This document shows positions 17,084 to 24,443 of a stretch of DNA of 40,101 nucleotides, piece by piece (positions within the stretch are counted from its first letter, which is position 1; every line of letters begins with the position of its first letter). The notes beneath the pieces are model-generated. The model had not been told where the DNA came from, did no database searches, and saw nothing but the letters and a program-made list of their open reading frames with translations. The stretch spans positions 1-40,101 of the forward strand of contig CALUMI010000024.1 of NCBI GenBank assembly GCA_944321725.1, given 5' to 3'. Position numbers and translations under genes: made by a program. This stretch comes from an uncultured Muribaculaceae bacterium (GTDB taxonomy: Bacteria > Bacteroidota > Bacteroidia > Bacteroidales > Muribaculaceae).

Positions 17084-17171
17084 TGTAAAGTTTATCAAGT
17101 TTGTAAAGTTATAAAGTTCATAAAGTTTGTAGAGTTGCCATTTTAAACTTTCAACTTTCAGACTTTCAACT
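17084..17171 (+). repeat. AT-rich short direct repeats (AAAGTTT type)
   Basis: Just after the fimbrial operon, at least five imperfect copies of TAAAGTTTAT/TTGTAAAGTT and two of ACTTTCA are strung together. The cause or role is unknown. The rest of the 17076-17400 spacer holds a terminator and a hairpin module. Confidence 0.6.
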
Positions 17172-17245
17172 AATTACCGGCAGCATAGCTGTCAGGAAGG
17201 CAGACAGCTGCATTCTGCGGCTGTTATTATTGACTGAACAACAGG

Positions 17246-17278
17246 AACTTGCTCTTTGTGAAAAGCGCAAGTTTTTTT
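17246..17278 (+). terminator. Intrinsic terminator of the fimbrial operon
   Basis: AACTTGC (17246-17252) pairs with GCAAGTT (17267-17273), followed by T to 17278. It is about 170 bases past the last fimbrial gene. A hairpin module GGCCTC-TAT-GAGGCC follows at 17306-17320. Confidence 0.65.
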
Positions 17279-17409
17279 ATTATTGCTGTCCGCTAAAACG
17301 AGTGTGGCCTCTATGAGGCCGACAGGTATATGATTTTCATCCCCCAAGCCGCACTCGCAGCTTAGTCGATGTTTTGTGTAGTCTGTGCCATCGCTTTTGA
17401 ATAAATTCA

Positions 17410-17440
17410 TTTGCAGTTCTCTCAATCTTTACTATATTTT
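17410..17440 (+). promoter_or_regulatory. Promoter of the AAA ATPase gene
   Basis: TTTG (17410-17413) and TATATTTT (17433-17440) are 19 bases apart, matching the Bacteroidota consensus except for the last base of the -7 box. Confidence 0.6.
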
Positions 17441-17461
17441 CGTTACGATGATTACGTAACG
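17441..17461. promoter_or_regulatory. Perfect palindrome at the predicted start site, operator candidate
   Basis: CGTTACG (17441-17447) and CGTAACG (17455-17461) form a perfect 7+7 inverted repeat with a 7-base spacer, directly abutting the -7 box of the ATPase promoter. The position is right for a repressor site. Confidence 0.5.
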
Positions 17462-17497
17462 ATAAAATTGTAATATGATTAAGCAAACAATCCTTTC

Positions 17498-18730
17498 TTG
17501 ATATCAGGGTATTACAGCCCTGAATTTTTCTGTGACCGTCAGCAGGAAACAGCAAAAATAATCGATGCTCTCCACAACGGACGTGATGTAACTTTGATAG
17601 CGCCACGCCGTATGGGTAAAACAGGGTTGATTCGTCATGTGTTTTATCATTTGCGCGAACGGCAACCGGATATTGTCACATTGTATATGGATATCTATTC
17701 TACACAATCGTTGGGCGATTTTGTACGGCTGTTGGCAAATACGGTATTGGGAAAATTGGATTCTGCTCCCCAAAAGGCATTGAGCCGCATAGGAAAATTT
17801 ATCCGTAGTTGCCGTCCGGTTTTTACTTTTGATGAGTTGACAGGTATGCCTAAAGTGACGGTTGATGTTGCTCCCTCTGAGGAGAATAACACGTTGAAAG
17901 AAATATTTGAGTATCTTGGATCTTCAGAGAAACGTTGTTATGTTGCCATAGATGAGTTTCAGCAGATTGTCGAGTATCCGGAAAATGGGGTGGAGGCATT
18001 GTTGCGTTCATATATTCAGTTTCTGCCGAATATAAACTTTATTTTCGCGGGCAGCCGGCAACATGTCATGCAAGAAATGTTTATATCGTCGAAAAAGCCA
18101 TTTTATCAAAGTACCCAATTGCTTACTATCGGTAGTATTGAACGCGCGGAATATTCCCGATTCGCGACAGATTATTTTAAAAAGCATGGCACACGGTTTC
18201 CTGAGGATGTGTTTGACGCTGTGTATGATAAATTTGCAGGTCATACTTGGTATGTGCAATGTGTTCTCAACCGTTTGTACGGATATAATTGCGATGTTGA
18301 CAATTCTTTGGTTGGATATGCGGTTGAACAGATTGTTTCCGAGTTGAGTTATTTGTATTCAGATTTGTTGAAAGGCTATTCTATGGGGCAGATTCATTTG
18401 TTGAAAGCTATCGTTTGTGAAGGTTGCGTAAAGGAAGTGTTGGCCGGTGACTTTATCGGAAGGCACAGACTCCGGGCGGCAAGCAGCGTGAGCGCGGCAT
18501 TGAAGAAATTGGTTGATAATGAATTGGTGTATCGGTCGGATTCCGGTTATATAGTCTATGACCGCTTTATGGGCGAATGGCTGAGGATGCAGCTTTTTGA
18601 TATTGTTTTTTATATTTTAAGATATAGGGTGCGGCTCGGCATAACAAATCGGACAAGTTCTTTGTATTGTACACCCCTTTTGCTATATTTGTGTATTAAT
18701 AATAACATAGATAAAGATGAGTGTCGGTGA
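17498..18730 (+). CDS. AAA ATP-binding protein (archaeal-type ATPase family), frameshifted at its start
   Basis: The frame encodes a P-loop ATPase of the PF01637-like group common in Bacteroidales: GYYSPEFFCDR, then Walker A APRRMGKTGLIRHVF at about residues 34-48, Walker B-like CYVAIDEFQQIVEYPE, the sensor-like FIFAGSRQHVMQEMF, and a winged-helix region ending SDSGYIVYDRFMGEWLR. No ATG fits. Relatives start xNPFLISGY; the bases before 17498 do encode NNPFLISGYY in this frame but run into a stop. An ATG at 17475 (MIKQ...) would join it if one A were restored in the A run at 17485-17487. As read, only TTG 17498 could start it. The last 40 residues look unlike the family and contain the next gene's promoter. 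Cellular role is unknown. Confidence 0.8.
   Translation: MISGYYSPEFFCDRQQETAKIIDALHNGRDVTLIAPRRMGKTGLIRHVFYHLRERQPDIVTLYMDIYSTQSLGDFVRLLANTVLGKLDSAPQKALSRIGKFIRSCRPVFTFDELTGMPKVTVDVAPSEENNTLKEIFEYLGSSEKRCYVAIDEFQQIVEYPENGVEALLRSYIQFLPNINFIFAGSRQHVMQEMFISSKKPFYQSTQLLTIGSIERAEYSRFATDYFKKHGTRFPEDVFDAVYDKFAGHTWYVQCVLNRLYGYNCDVDNSLVGYAVEQIVSELSYLYSDLLKGYSMGQIHLLKAIVCEGCVKEVLAGDFIGRHRLRAASSVSAALKKLVDNELVYRSDSGYIVYDRFMGEWLRMQLFDIVFYILRYRVRLGITNRTSSLYCTPLLLYLCINNNIDKDECR
18661..18691 (+). promoter_or_regulatory. Promoter of the two-helix membrane protein gene
   Basis: TTTG (18661-18664) and TATATTTG (18684-18691), 19 bases apart, are a full consensus match 26 bases before the ATG at 18717. It lies inside the extended 3' end of the ATPase frame. 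Confidence 0.75.
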
Positions 18731-19649
18731 AGTATTTTCAAGTGTGAATTTTAGGAGAAGTCTTGCATGGATTTTCCTTATTGTAGGGATATTGTTGTAT
18801 GCTTGTGGCTATTTTTTTGTGGAACATGAGTCTGTTTGGAGAGAAATTGCCATAAAAGTGGCAGATGTATTGGTAATTGGAGTGGTATTAGGTTTTGTAA
18901 CCAATGCTGCTCAATTTATTGGAATCTTTAAAAAAGATTTGCAAGATATAATTTATGGAAAAGAATTCCTTGAGCAGAGGAACGATATATCACAGTTGTG
19001 GGAAACAGTTTCTAAAGTTTTGTTTAAGAACAAATTTCCTACAATACATAAAGAATTATTGAAAGTGGTCAATGATTATTTGCCTAAGGATGAGGTAAGT
19101 TATTATAATGATTTTGAGATAAATACAACTGTAGAGTGGGTTGATAAAAATAGAAACATAATAAGAGTTACTGACAATGTGTCTTTTGATTTGATAGCAG
19201 AATCCACAGATGAGTTTGAGTATCCGTTAAAAACATGGACTACAATAAAGGAACATAAAAAAGATTATTCAAATAATACAGAAATTAGTGTTAAAGGGGC
19301 CGGTAGTTATAATATAATTGATAAAGGTGAATATAATGATAACGGAGATATTTGCCATGAATTAATTTTAAAATTAAGGGGCGCTACTAAATATAGTGTG
19401 GAGTATACGCGTGAGAAAACTTATAGTCTTGATGAAGACTATATACTTGGTTTAAGAGCTAAATATATAATAAAAGATTTAAGAGTTTGTTTGGAGTTGC
19501 CGGAAGATATAGATGCCCGTTTTACTTTTAGGGGGACTCAACTGGATTTTGATAATGTTAAATGTCCTAAAAATCAAATTAAAAAAAGATATAAAGGTAT
19601 TGTTTTGCCAAGACAAGGTTATATCTTTGCATTACGTAAGAAAGTATAA
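18717..19649 (+). CDS. Membrane protein of unknown function with two N-terminal helices and a cytosolic domain
   Basis: The 310-residue protein has transmembrane helices at about 13-33 and 46-66, then about 240 residues rich in charged residues, probably cytosolic. I recognise no family. The C-terminal half is rich in beta-prone segments (for example TRAKYSVEYTRE-like and VCLELPEDIDARFTFRG). Base composition is much more AT-rich than neighbours (sampled lines give roughly 25-38% G+C, against near 45-50% around it), suggesting recent acquisition. It has its own consensus promoter and a terminator, and overlaps the ATPase frame by 14 bases. The two-helix plus cytosolic domain layout is shared by some membrane effectors of defence systems, but nothing here proves such a role. 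Confidence 0.7.
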   Translation: MSVGEVFSSVNFRRSLAWIFLIVGILLYACGYFFVEHESVWREIAIKVADVLVIGVVLGFVTNAAQFIGIFKKDLQDIIYGKEFLEQRNDISQLWETVSKVLFKNKFPTIHKELLKVVNDYLPKDEVSYYNDFEINTTVEWVDKNRNIIRVTDNVSFDLIAESTDEFEYPLKTWTTIKEHKKDYSNNTEISVKGAGSYNIIDKGEYNDNGDICHELILKLRGATKYSVEYTREKTYSLDEDYILGLRAKYIIKDLRVCLELPEDIDARFTFRGTQLDFDNVKCPKNQIKKRYKGIVLPRQGYIFALRKKV

Positions 19650-19762
19650 TCTGATAAGTATATATAATAATTTGTATTATGAAAGAATTATCGAATGATA
19701 TGGAAGGATAAATAGTCCTTGAAAGAGAGTGGATAATTTATGAGAAAAAGAAAGGAGTAATG

Positions 19763-19791
19763 AGAGGATGTAAAAAACATCCTCTTTATTT
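19763..19791 (+). terminator. Intrinsic terminator after the two-helix membrane protein gene
   Basis: AGAGGATGT (19763-19771) and ACATCCTCT (19777-19785) form a perfect 9-pair stem with a 5-A loop, followed by TTATTTTT. It isolates menA from the AT-rich island. Confidence 0.8.
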
Positions 19792-19806
19792 TTATAAACA
19801 GGTCAG

Positions 19807-20730
19807 ATGAATTGGAAGAGTTGGAAGGAGGCCACGAGGCTGCATACGTTGCCAGTGTCGTCGGCGGGCGTGGTGATGGCTTCGGGATATGCGGCGATGG
19901 CCGGGAGGTTCCGTTGGCTGCCGGCATTGTTGTGCCTTGTTTTTGCTGTTTTGGCGCAAATAGCGTCGAATTATGCCAATGAATACTACGACTATAAAAA
20001 CGGTTCGGACAAAAAGGGCCGCGAGGGCTTTCGGCGCGGGGTGACTGAAGGCGATATTTCGCCTGAGGCCATGCGGCGTGCCACTTTCGTCACACTTGCA
20101 TTGGCATGTTGTGTGGGATGCTGTCTGATTCCGTTCGGCGGGTGGCAGCTCATTCCTGTCGGCGCGCTTATTGCCGTGTTTGCCCTCGCTTACAGCGGCG
20201 GGCCGGTGCCGTTGTCGCGTGTGGGATTGGGCGATGTGGCTGTGCTGCTGTTTTTCGGGTTGGTGCCTGTCTGCCTTACATATTATTTGCAGACGGGTGG
20301 AGTGACATTAAGAGTGGTCTGCGGGTCGTTTGCCATCGGATTGCTTGGAGTAAACGTGTTGATAGTGAATAATTACCGCGACATTGATGACGACAAAGAA
20401 GCCGGGAAGCGTACTACCGTAGTGCGTTTCGGAAAGAAAACGGCTGCCATCGCATATCTTGTCTTCGGCTATATCGCTGTAGTGCTCACATCTCTTGTCT
20501 GGGCAGAAGAATGGTATTTTGTTGTTGCTCCTGCTGTATATATGGTGATGCACCATGCCACATGGAATAAGATTCGCCACAGCAGCGGAGCCGCCCTTAA
20601 TCCGCTGCTTGGCGCCACTGCCCGCAACATGCTTGTCTATACGTTGCTTCTCACTGCCTGTGCTGTCTTGTACAGGCTAATACTTATTATACAAATTATG
20701 CGAGGCGATTTCGTCGAGTGCGCGGCGTGA
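19807..20730 (+). CDS. menA: 1,4-dihydroxy-2-naphthoate polyprenyltransferase MenA
   Basis: A 307-residue integral membrane prenyltransferase of the UbiA family that attaches the polyprenyl tail to 1,4-dihydroxy-2-naphthoate in menaquinone synthesis. The first Asp-rich site is NYANEYYDYKNGSDKKG (about residues 56-72) and the second is NNYRDIDDDKEAGKRT (about 188-203); both bind Mg-prenyl diphosphate. About eight hydrophobic helices are visible, and the start WKEATRLHTLPVSSAGV is typical. Its last 54 bases overlap the convergent nitroreductase gene. No consensus promoter was seen directly upstream. Confidence 0.94.
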   Translation: MNWKSWKEATRLHTLPVSSAGVVMASGYAAMAGRFRWLPALLCLVFAVLAQIASNYANEYYDYKNGSDKKGREGFRRGVTEGDISPEAMRRATFVTLALACCVGCCLIPFGGWQLIPVGALIAVFALAYSGGPVPLSRVGLGDVAVLLFFGLVPVCLTYYLQTGGVTLRVVCGSFAIGLLGVNVLIVNNYRDIDDDKEAGKRTTVVRFGKKTAAIAYLVFGYIAVVLTSLVWAEEWYFVVAPAVYMVMHHATWNKIRHSSGAALNPLLGATARNMLVYTLLLTACAVLYRLILIIQIMRGDFVECAA

Positions 20731-21225
20731 TTTGTCGCGATGCGGCTGTGTGGAGTAGCCAAGCGCCACTACCAGCAATATGCGTTTGCTTGCGGGCACA
20801 TCGAGCAGGCGTTTGAGCCGTTTCTCGTCGAACCATCCCATGATGCAGCTGCCAAGCCCTTCGGCTGTTGCCGCCAATGTGATGTAAGAGGCCGCTATTC
20901 CGCAATCGATAAGCGGAAAATGCTTGTTTTTTATCCATCCTCCAAGCCGTGCCGTAAAATTGGGGGATTCTTGCACTATCACTATGAAGCACGGAGCTTG
21001 CGAGGCAAATTTGTTCATACCCATTGAGGCAAGCGCGGCGGCTGTGGCGCGGCATTTCTCGTGGTCGTCGACCACGATGAAATGCCACGGTTGCGAGTTG
21101 CAGGCCGACGGGGCGAGCCGTGCCGCCTCGATGATGCGTTCCGTTTTTTCCCGTTCTACGGGTTTGTCCGCATCGTAGGCACGGTCGCTTTGCCGCTGTT
21201 CTATCAGTTCGTAGATTCTGTCCAT
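20677..21225 (-). CDS. Nitroreductase family FMN-dependent oxidoreductase
   Basis: A 182-residue soluble flavoprotein of the nitroreductase superfamily. QRQSDRAYDADKPV at residues 9-22 holds the FMN-phosphate-binding arginine, and APSACNSQPWHFIVVDD at about 37-53 is the classic second FMN motif; a late GYST segment precedes the C-terminus. The physiological substrate is unknown. It is the last gene of the copA-chaperone-ribE operon (6 bases after ribE), so its cofactor pathway and the gene share a transcript. Its 3' end overlaps menA in the opposite direction. Confidence 0.92.
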   Translation of the reverse strand: MDRIYELIEQRQSDRAYDADKPVEREKTERIIEAARLAPSACNSQPWHFIVVDDHEKCRATAAALASMGMNKFASQAPCFIVIVQESPNFTARLGGWIKNKHFPLIDCGIAASYITLAATAEGLGSCIMGWFDEKRLKRLLDVPASKRILLVVALGYSTQPHRDKSRRALDEIASHNLYNKY

Positions 21226-21231
21226 AACGGA

Positions 21232-21840
21232 TTATTTTGAGAACTCCATGAGGCGGCTCAGATATTTTCCGATAATGTCGAATTCAATGTTGACTACCGA
21301 GCCGGGCACGATTGTCTTGAAGTTTGTGTTCTCGAATGTGTACGGTATGATTGCCACTTGGAAACTGTCGCGCTGCGAGTTGCAGACCGTAAGGCTTACG
21401 CCGTTGACGGTCACCGAGCCTTTTTCCACTGTGACATATCCTTTTTTTGCCATTTCCGGATCTACATCGTATTTGAACGTGTAGTATCGGCTTCCGTCGG
21501 CGTCTTTTATGTCGGTGCATACGGCGGTTTGGTCGACATGTCCTTGTACGATGTGTCCGTCCAATCGTCCGTTTATCATCATGCTGCGCTCAAGGTTTAC
21601 CAAATCTCCCGGTTTGAGCAGTCCGAGATTGCTCCGTTCAAGAGTCTCTTTGATGGCGGTCACTGTATATGTGCCGTTGCCGGGCAGGTCGACTACAGTG
21701 AGGCATACGCCGTTGTGAGCCACTGATTGGTCGATTTTCAACTCATCGGCAAACGGACATTCGAGAGTGATGTCGATATTTCCGCCGTTTTTCTTTATGC
21801 CGGCAACTTTTGCGGCTGTTTCTACTATTCCTGAAAACAT
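21232..21840 (-). CDS. ribE: Riboflavin synthase (alpha subunit)
   Basis: Riboflavin synthase dismutates two molecules of 6,7-dimethyl-8-ribityllumazine to riboflavin. The 202-residue protein shows the two internal lumazine-binding repeats: MFSGIVETAAKV with SVAHNGVCLTVVDL in the first half, and GSVTVNGVSLTVCNS in the second. The frame is open upstream to 21909, but MFSGIVE at 21840 is the universal start. It lies 13 bases after the metal chaperone gene and 6 bases before the nitroreductase. Confidence 0.96.
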   Translation of the reverse strand: MFSGIVETAAKVAGIKKNGGNIDITLECPFADELKIDQSVAHNGVCLTVVDLPGNGTYTVTAIKETLERSNLGLLKPGDLVNLERSMMINGRLDGHIVQGHVDQTAVCTDIKDADGSRYYTFKYDVDPEMAKKGYVTVEKGSVTVNGVSLTVCNSQRDSFQVAIIPYTFENTNFKTIVPGSVVNIEFDIIGKYLSRLMEFSK

Positions 21841-21853
21841 ATCGATATGCTGT

Positions 21854-22060
21854 TTAGAGTTTTTCAATTTTAAAGCCTGCTTCTGTGACAGCGTTGACGA
21901 TTGCCTCATCGGAAGCGTCTGACTTTACTGTCAAAATCTTGTCTGGAGAATTTAAGTCTATCGACCAGTTTTCGCGGCTCACCGTTTTATCGAGTTTTTC
22001 GGCGATTGCGTTTACGCATCCCATACATTTTGCTGATGTTTTGAATTTTCTTTCTTCCAT
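21854..22060 (-). CDS. Heavy-metal-associated (HMA) domain protein, CopZ-like copper chaperone
   Basis: A 68-residue single HMA domain, with the metal-binding pair in KCMGCVNAI (Cys12 and Cys15). Such proteins ferry Cu(I) to the N-terminal domain of a copper ATPase. The frame is open to 22240, but that part is antisense-like and inside copA; ATG 22060 gives a normal full domain. It begins 14 bases after the copA stop, which supports the chaperone role. Confidence 0.88.
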   Translation of the reverse strand: MEERKFKTSAKCMGCVNAIAEKLDKTVSRENWSIDLNSPDKILTVKSDASDEAIVNAVTEAGFKIEKL

Positions 22061-22074
22061 AGTGTTGATTATGA

Positions 22075-24246
22075 TTATTTTAATTTTATGAATTTCAACC
22101 TGAGACTGTTTGTGACCACCGTAATCGAGCTTAATGCCATCGCCGCGCTTGCCCACATCGGGTCGAGTGTGATGCCGAATGCCGGATATAAGGCTCCTGC
22201 GGCCACAGGTATGCCTATTACGTTGTAGACAAACGCCCAAAAAAGATTTTGCCTGACAACACGCATTGTGCGTTTCGACAGATATAACGCTTTCGGCAGC
22301 AGTAGCAGGTCGGACGTGGTGAATGTCATCATTGCCGTTTCCATGGCAATGTCGGTTCCGCTTCCCATGGCAATGCTCAAATCGGCGCGTGCCAACGCTT
22401 GCGAGTCGTTGATGCCGTCGCCCGCCATTGCAACGGTATGTCCCTCAGCTTGCAGTTTTTTTACGGCCTTGTCTTTGTCGTCGGGCAGCATTCCGGCTTT
22501 ATACTCTGCTATTCCGGCTTCTTTCGCCGCAAATTTCGCCGCTGTATCGTTGTCGCCTGTCAGCATAATTACTTTTATTCCCGCTTTTCTCATTTCCGCA
22601 ACGGCCGCGGGTGTGGTTCTCTTGATGCGGTCGGTAAGCTCAATTTCGGCAATCAGCTTGTTGCCGGTCCCGAAATATACGGTAGTGCTGCCGTTGTTGG
22701 TGTCGGTTGTCACTCCGTTTTCTTTTGCGTAACCTGCGCTTCCCGCCCAAAAGTGCTTGCCCGACGAGTCCATTGTCATGCCTTTGCCCGGTATGGCGTT
22801 AAACCCGGTTATCTCGGCAGGCGTTATTCCGTCGGACTCAAGACGTGACGCAATTTCATTTGCGAGCGGATGCTCCGATTGTTTCTCGGCAGCGAGCAGC
22901 ACTGACAGCAGATTTTTTGCTGCCGGATCGTAGCGCAAAGATGTTACGGACGGTTTCCCTTCTGTGACGGTTCCGGTCTTGTCGAGCACTACGGCCGACA
23001 CCTTGCAAGCCTTCTCAAGCGCGGCTGCGTCTTTTATCAGTATGTGGTTTTCGGCGGCTTTCCCTATGCCTACGGTCAGCGCTGTGGGCGTGGCAAGTCC
23101 GAGCGCACATGGGCAGGCTATGACCAATACCGACACAGCACACACAATGGCGTGCGACAAATATCCGCTGCCGCCTGCCATCAGCCATGCCGACAGTGTG
23201 ATTAAGGCAATGGCGATAACCGCGAAAGTGAAATATTTGCTTATCACGTCGGCTATGCGCTGCACAGGCGCTTTGCTGCCTTGTGCCTCGCGCACGGTGT
23301 CGATTATCTGCGACAATAATGTGTTGCCGGAGTTTTTTGTGGCTTTTGCCGTTATTGTGCCGTTGCCGTTGATTGTACCGGCAAAGATGTTGTCGCCGGG
23401 ATTTTTCTCTGCTTGCATGGATTCTCCTGTGAGCATGCTTTCGTCGACAAATGTGTTGCCGCTTGCCACTGTTCCGTCGACAGGAATTCTGCCGCCGGGA
23501 CGTATAATCACAGTGTCGCCCGGCTGTATTTGCTCGATTGGTATCTCAATTTCGTTGCCGTCGGTGTCGATTTTATGCGCGACGGGCGGTTGCAGGCTCA
23601 TCAGGCTGCGAATGGCTGAGGTTGTGCTGTTTTTGGCGCGTTCTTCAAGCAGCCGTCCTGTGAGCACGAATGCCACTATCATTGTTGCCGAGTCGAAATA
23701 GGCATAGTGTCCCATGCCGTGGGTTTCAGAGAAATCGGGGAACATGGTGATGAACATGCTGAACAGCCAAGCTACTGATGTCGACATTGCCACGAGCGTA
23801 TCCATGTTGGCCGATTTTGCTTTTGCCATTTTCCACGCTTTGCCATAAAACTCTCCGCCTGAGTATGCAAGCATGGCAGTGGCGAGTATCGCCGTGCTCC
23901 ATGCCGTCCATTTTTCGTTTCCGCCTGTCATCGGTATTATCATTACAGGGATGGCGAGTACCCATGCCACAATCAGTTTGCGGCGCAAGGCCGTGTATGA
24001 TTTTTTCTCCGCTTCTTGCCGGGCGGTGTCGCTTTGCTCTATAATCAAATCGTATCCTGCGTTTTGCACCGCTTTTTTTATGTCGGATAGTGCTATTTTT
24101 TTAGGATTGTAATCTATTGTGATTGTATTGGCGGCAAAGTTGACTGTGGCGGTTGCTACTCCGTCCAATTCGTTGACGGTGCGCTCCACGTTGCCTGCGC
24201 ACACCACGCAACTCATTTCCAATACTGGTAATGTGATTTTTGCCAT
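22075..24246 (-). CDS. copA: Copper-translocating P-type ATPase
   Basis: A 723-residue P1B-type ATPase that exports Cu(I). In order: one HMA domain (residues 1-70, MSCVVCAGN with Cys13 and Cys16), paired membrane helices, the actuator domain with TGES, the CPC membrane motif ACPCALGLATPTAL, the phosphorylation site DKTGTVTEG, the nucleotide-binding HPLANEI, and the hinge MAGDGINDSQALARADLSIAMG. The start at 24246 places the CxxC at its normal distance; the longer open frame (to 24369) reads through the 23-bp repeats and is not credible. A -7-like TATTTTTG lies on this strand at plus 24271-24278, without a well-spaced -33 box. It heads the operon copA-chaperone-ribE-nitroreductase. Confidence 0.95.
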   Translation of the reverse strand: MAKITLPVLEMSCVVCAGNVERTVNELDGVATATVNFAANTITIDYNPKKIALSDIKKAVQNAGYDLIIEQSDTARQEAEKKSYTALRRKLIVAWVLAIPVMIIPMTGGNEKWTAWSTAILATAMLAYSGGEFYGKAWKMAKAKSANMDTLVAMSTSVAWLFSMFITMFPDFSETHGMGHYAYFDSATMIVAFVLTGRLLEERAKNSTTSAIRSLMSLQPPVAHKIDTDGNEIEIPIEQIQPGDTVIIRPGGRIPVDGTVASGNTFVDESMLTGESMQAEKNPGDNIFAGTINGNGTITAKATKNSGNTLLSQIIDTVREAQGSKAPVQRIADVISKYFTFAVIAIALITLSAWLMAGGSGYLSHAIVCAVSVLVIACPCALGLATPTALTVGIGKAAENHILIKDAAALEKACKVSAVVLDKTGTVTEGKPSVTSLRYDPAAKNLLSVLLAAEKQSEHPLANEIASRLESDGITPAEITGFNAIPGKGMTMDSSGKHFWAGSAGYAKENGVTTDTNNGSTTVYFGTGNKLIAEIELTDRIKRTTPAAVAEMRKAGIKVIMLTGDNDTAAKFAAKEAGIAEYKAGMLPDDKDKAVKKLQAEGHTVAMAGDGINDSQALARADLSIAMGSGTDIAMETAMMTFTTSDLLLLPKALYLSKRTMRVVRQNLFWAFVYNVIGIPVAAGALYPAFGITLDPMWASAAMALSSITVVTNSLRLKFIKLK

Positions 24247-24318
24247 AGTCTGTCTTTCTCTGTTGCAATGCAAAAATAACAAATAATTTCTGCAAATGGT
24301 TTGCAAAAATGCTTCTCT

Positions 24319-24410
24319 GCCAAGTTGCGGAATAAAAACGTGCCAAGTTGCGGAACAAAAATGCGCCAAGTTGCGGAATAGAAACGCGCCAAGTTGCGGA
24401 ATAGAAAAGA
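24319..24410 (+). repeat. Four tandem 23-bp repeats upstream of the DUF4143 ATPase
   Basis: GCCAAGTTGCGGAA starts at 24319, 24342, 24365 and 24388, exactly 23 bases apart. The core is identical in all four copies, while the AT-rich remainder varies (ATAAAAACG, CAAAAATGC, TAGAAACGC, TAGAAAAG). The last copy runs into the promoter. The set lies between divergent copA and the ATPase gene. Confidence 0.92.
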
Positions 24411-24424
24411 AATTACTATATTTG
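24394..24424 (+). promoter_or_regulatory. Promoter of the DUF4143 ATPase with -33 box inside the last repeat
   Basis: TATATTTG (24417-24424) is a full -7 match; TTG at 24394-24396, 20 bases upstream, is part of the fourth AAGTTGCGG repeat. The start site would be near 24432, giving a 12-base leader before ATG 24444. A protein bound to the repeats would directly affect polymerase binding. Confidence 0.65.
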
Positions 24425-24443
24425 TGCGGTAATAAGTTGCTGT

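Noticed and set aside
17498..18730. Integrase or transposase of a mobile element in the AT-rich island
   Set aside because: The proteins show a P-loop ATPase and a membrane protein; no recombinase catalytic motifs, terminal inverted repeats or target duplications were visible.
22061..22240. Longer version of the HMA chaperone
   Set aside because: The extra 60 residues overlap the copA C-terminus in another frame and do not resemble a protein domain.
24247..24369. Extended N-terminus of CopA
   Set aside because: The added residues are translations of the 23-bp repeats, and the HMA domain normally starts at or near the protein start.
24319..24410. CRISPR-like array
   Set aside because: The 23-bp units are contiguous with no spacers of constant length, there are only four, and no cas genes are present.
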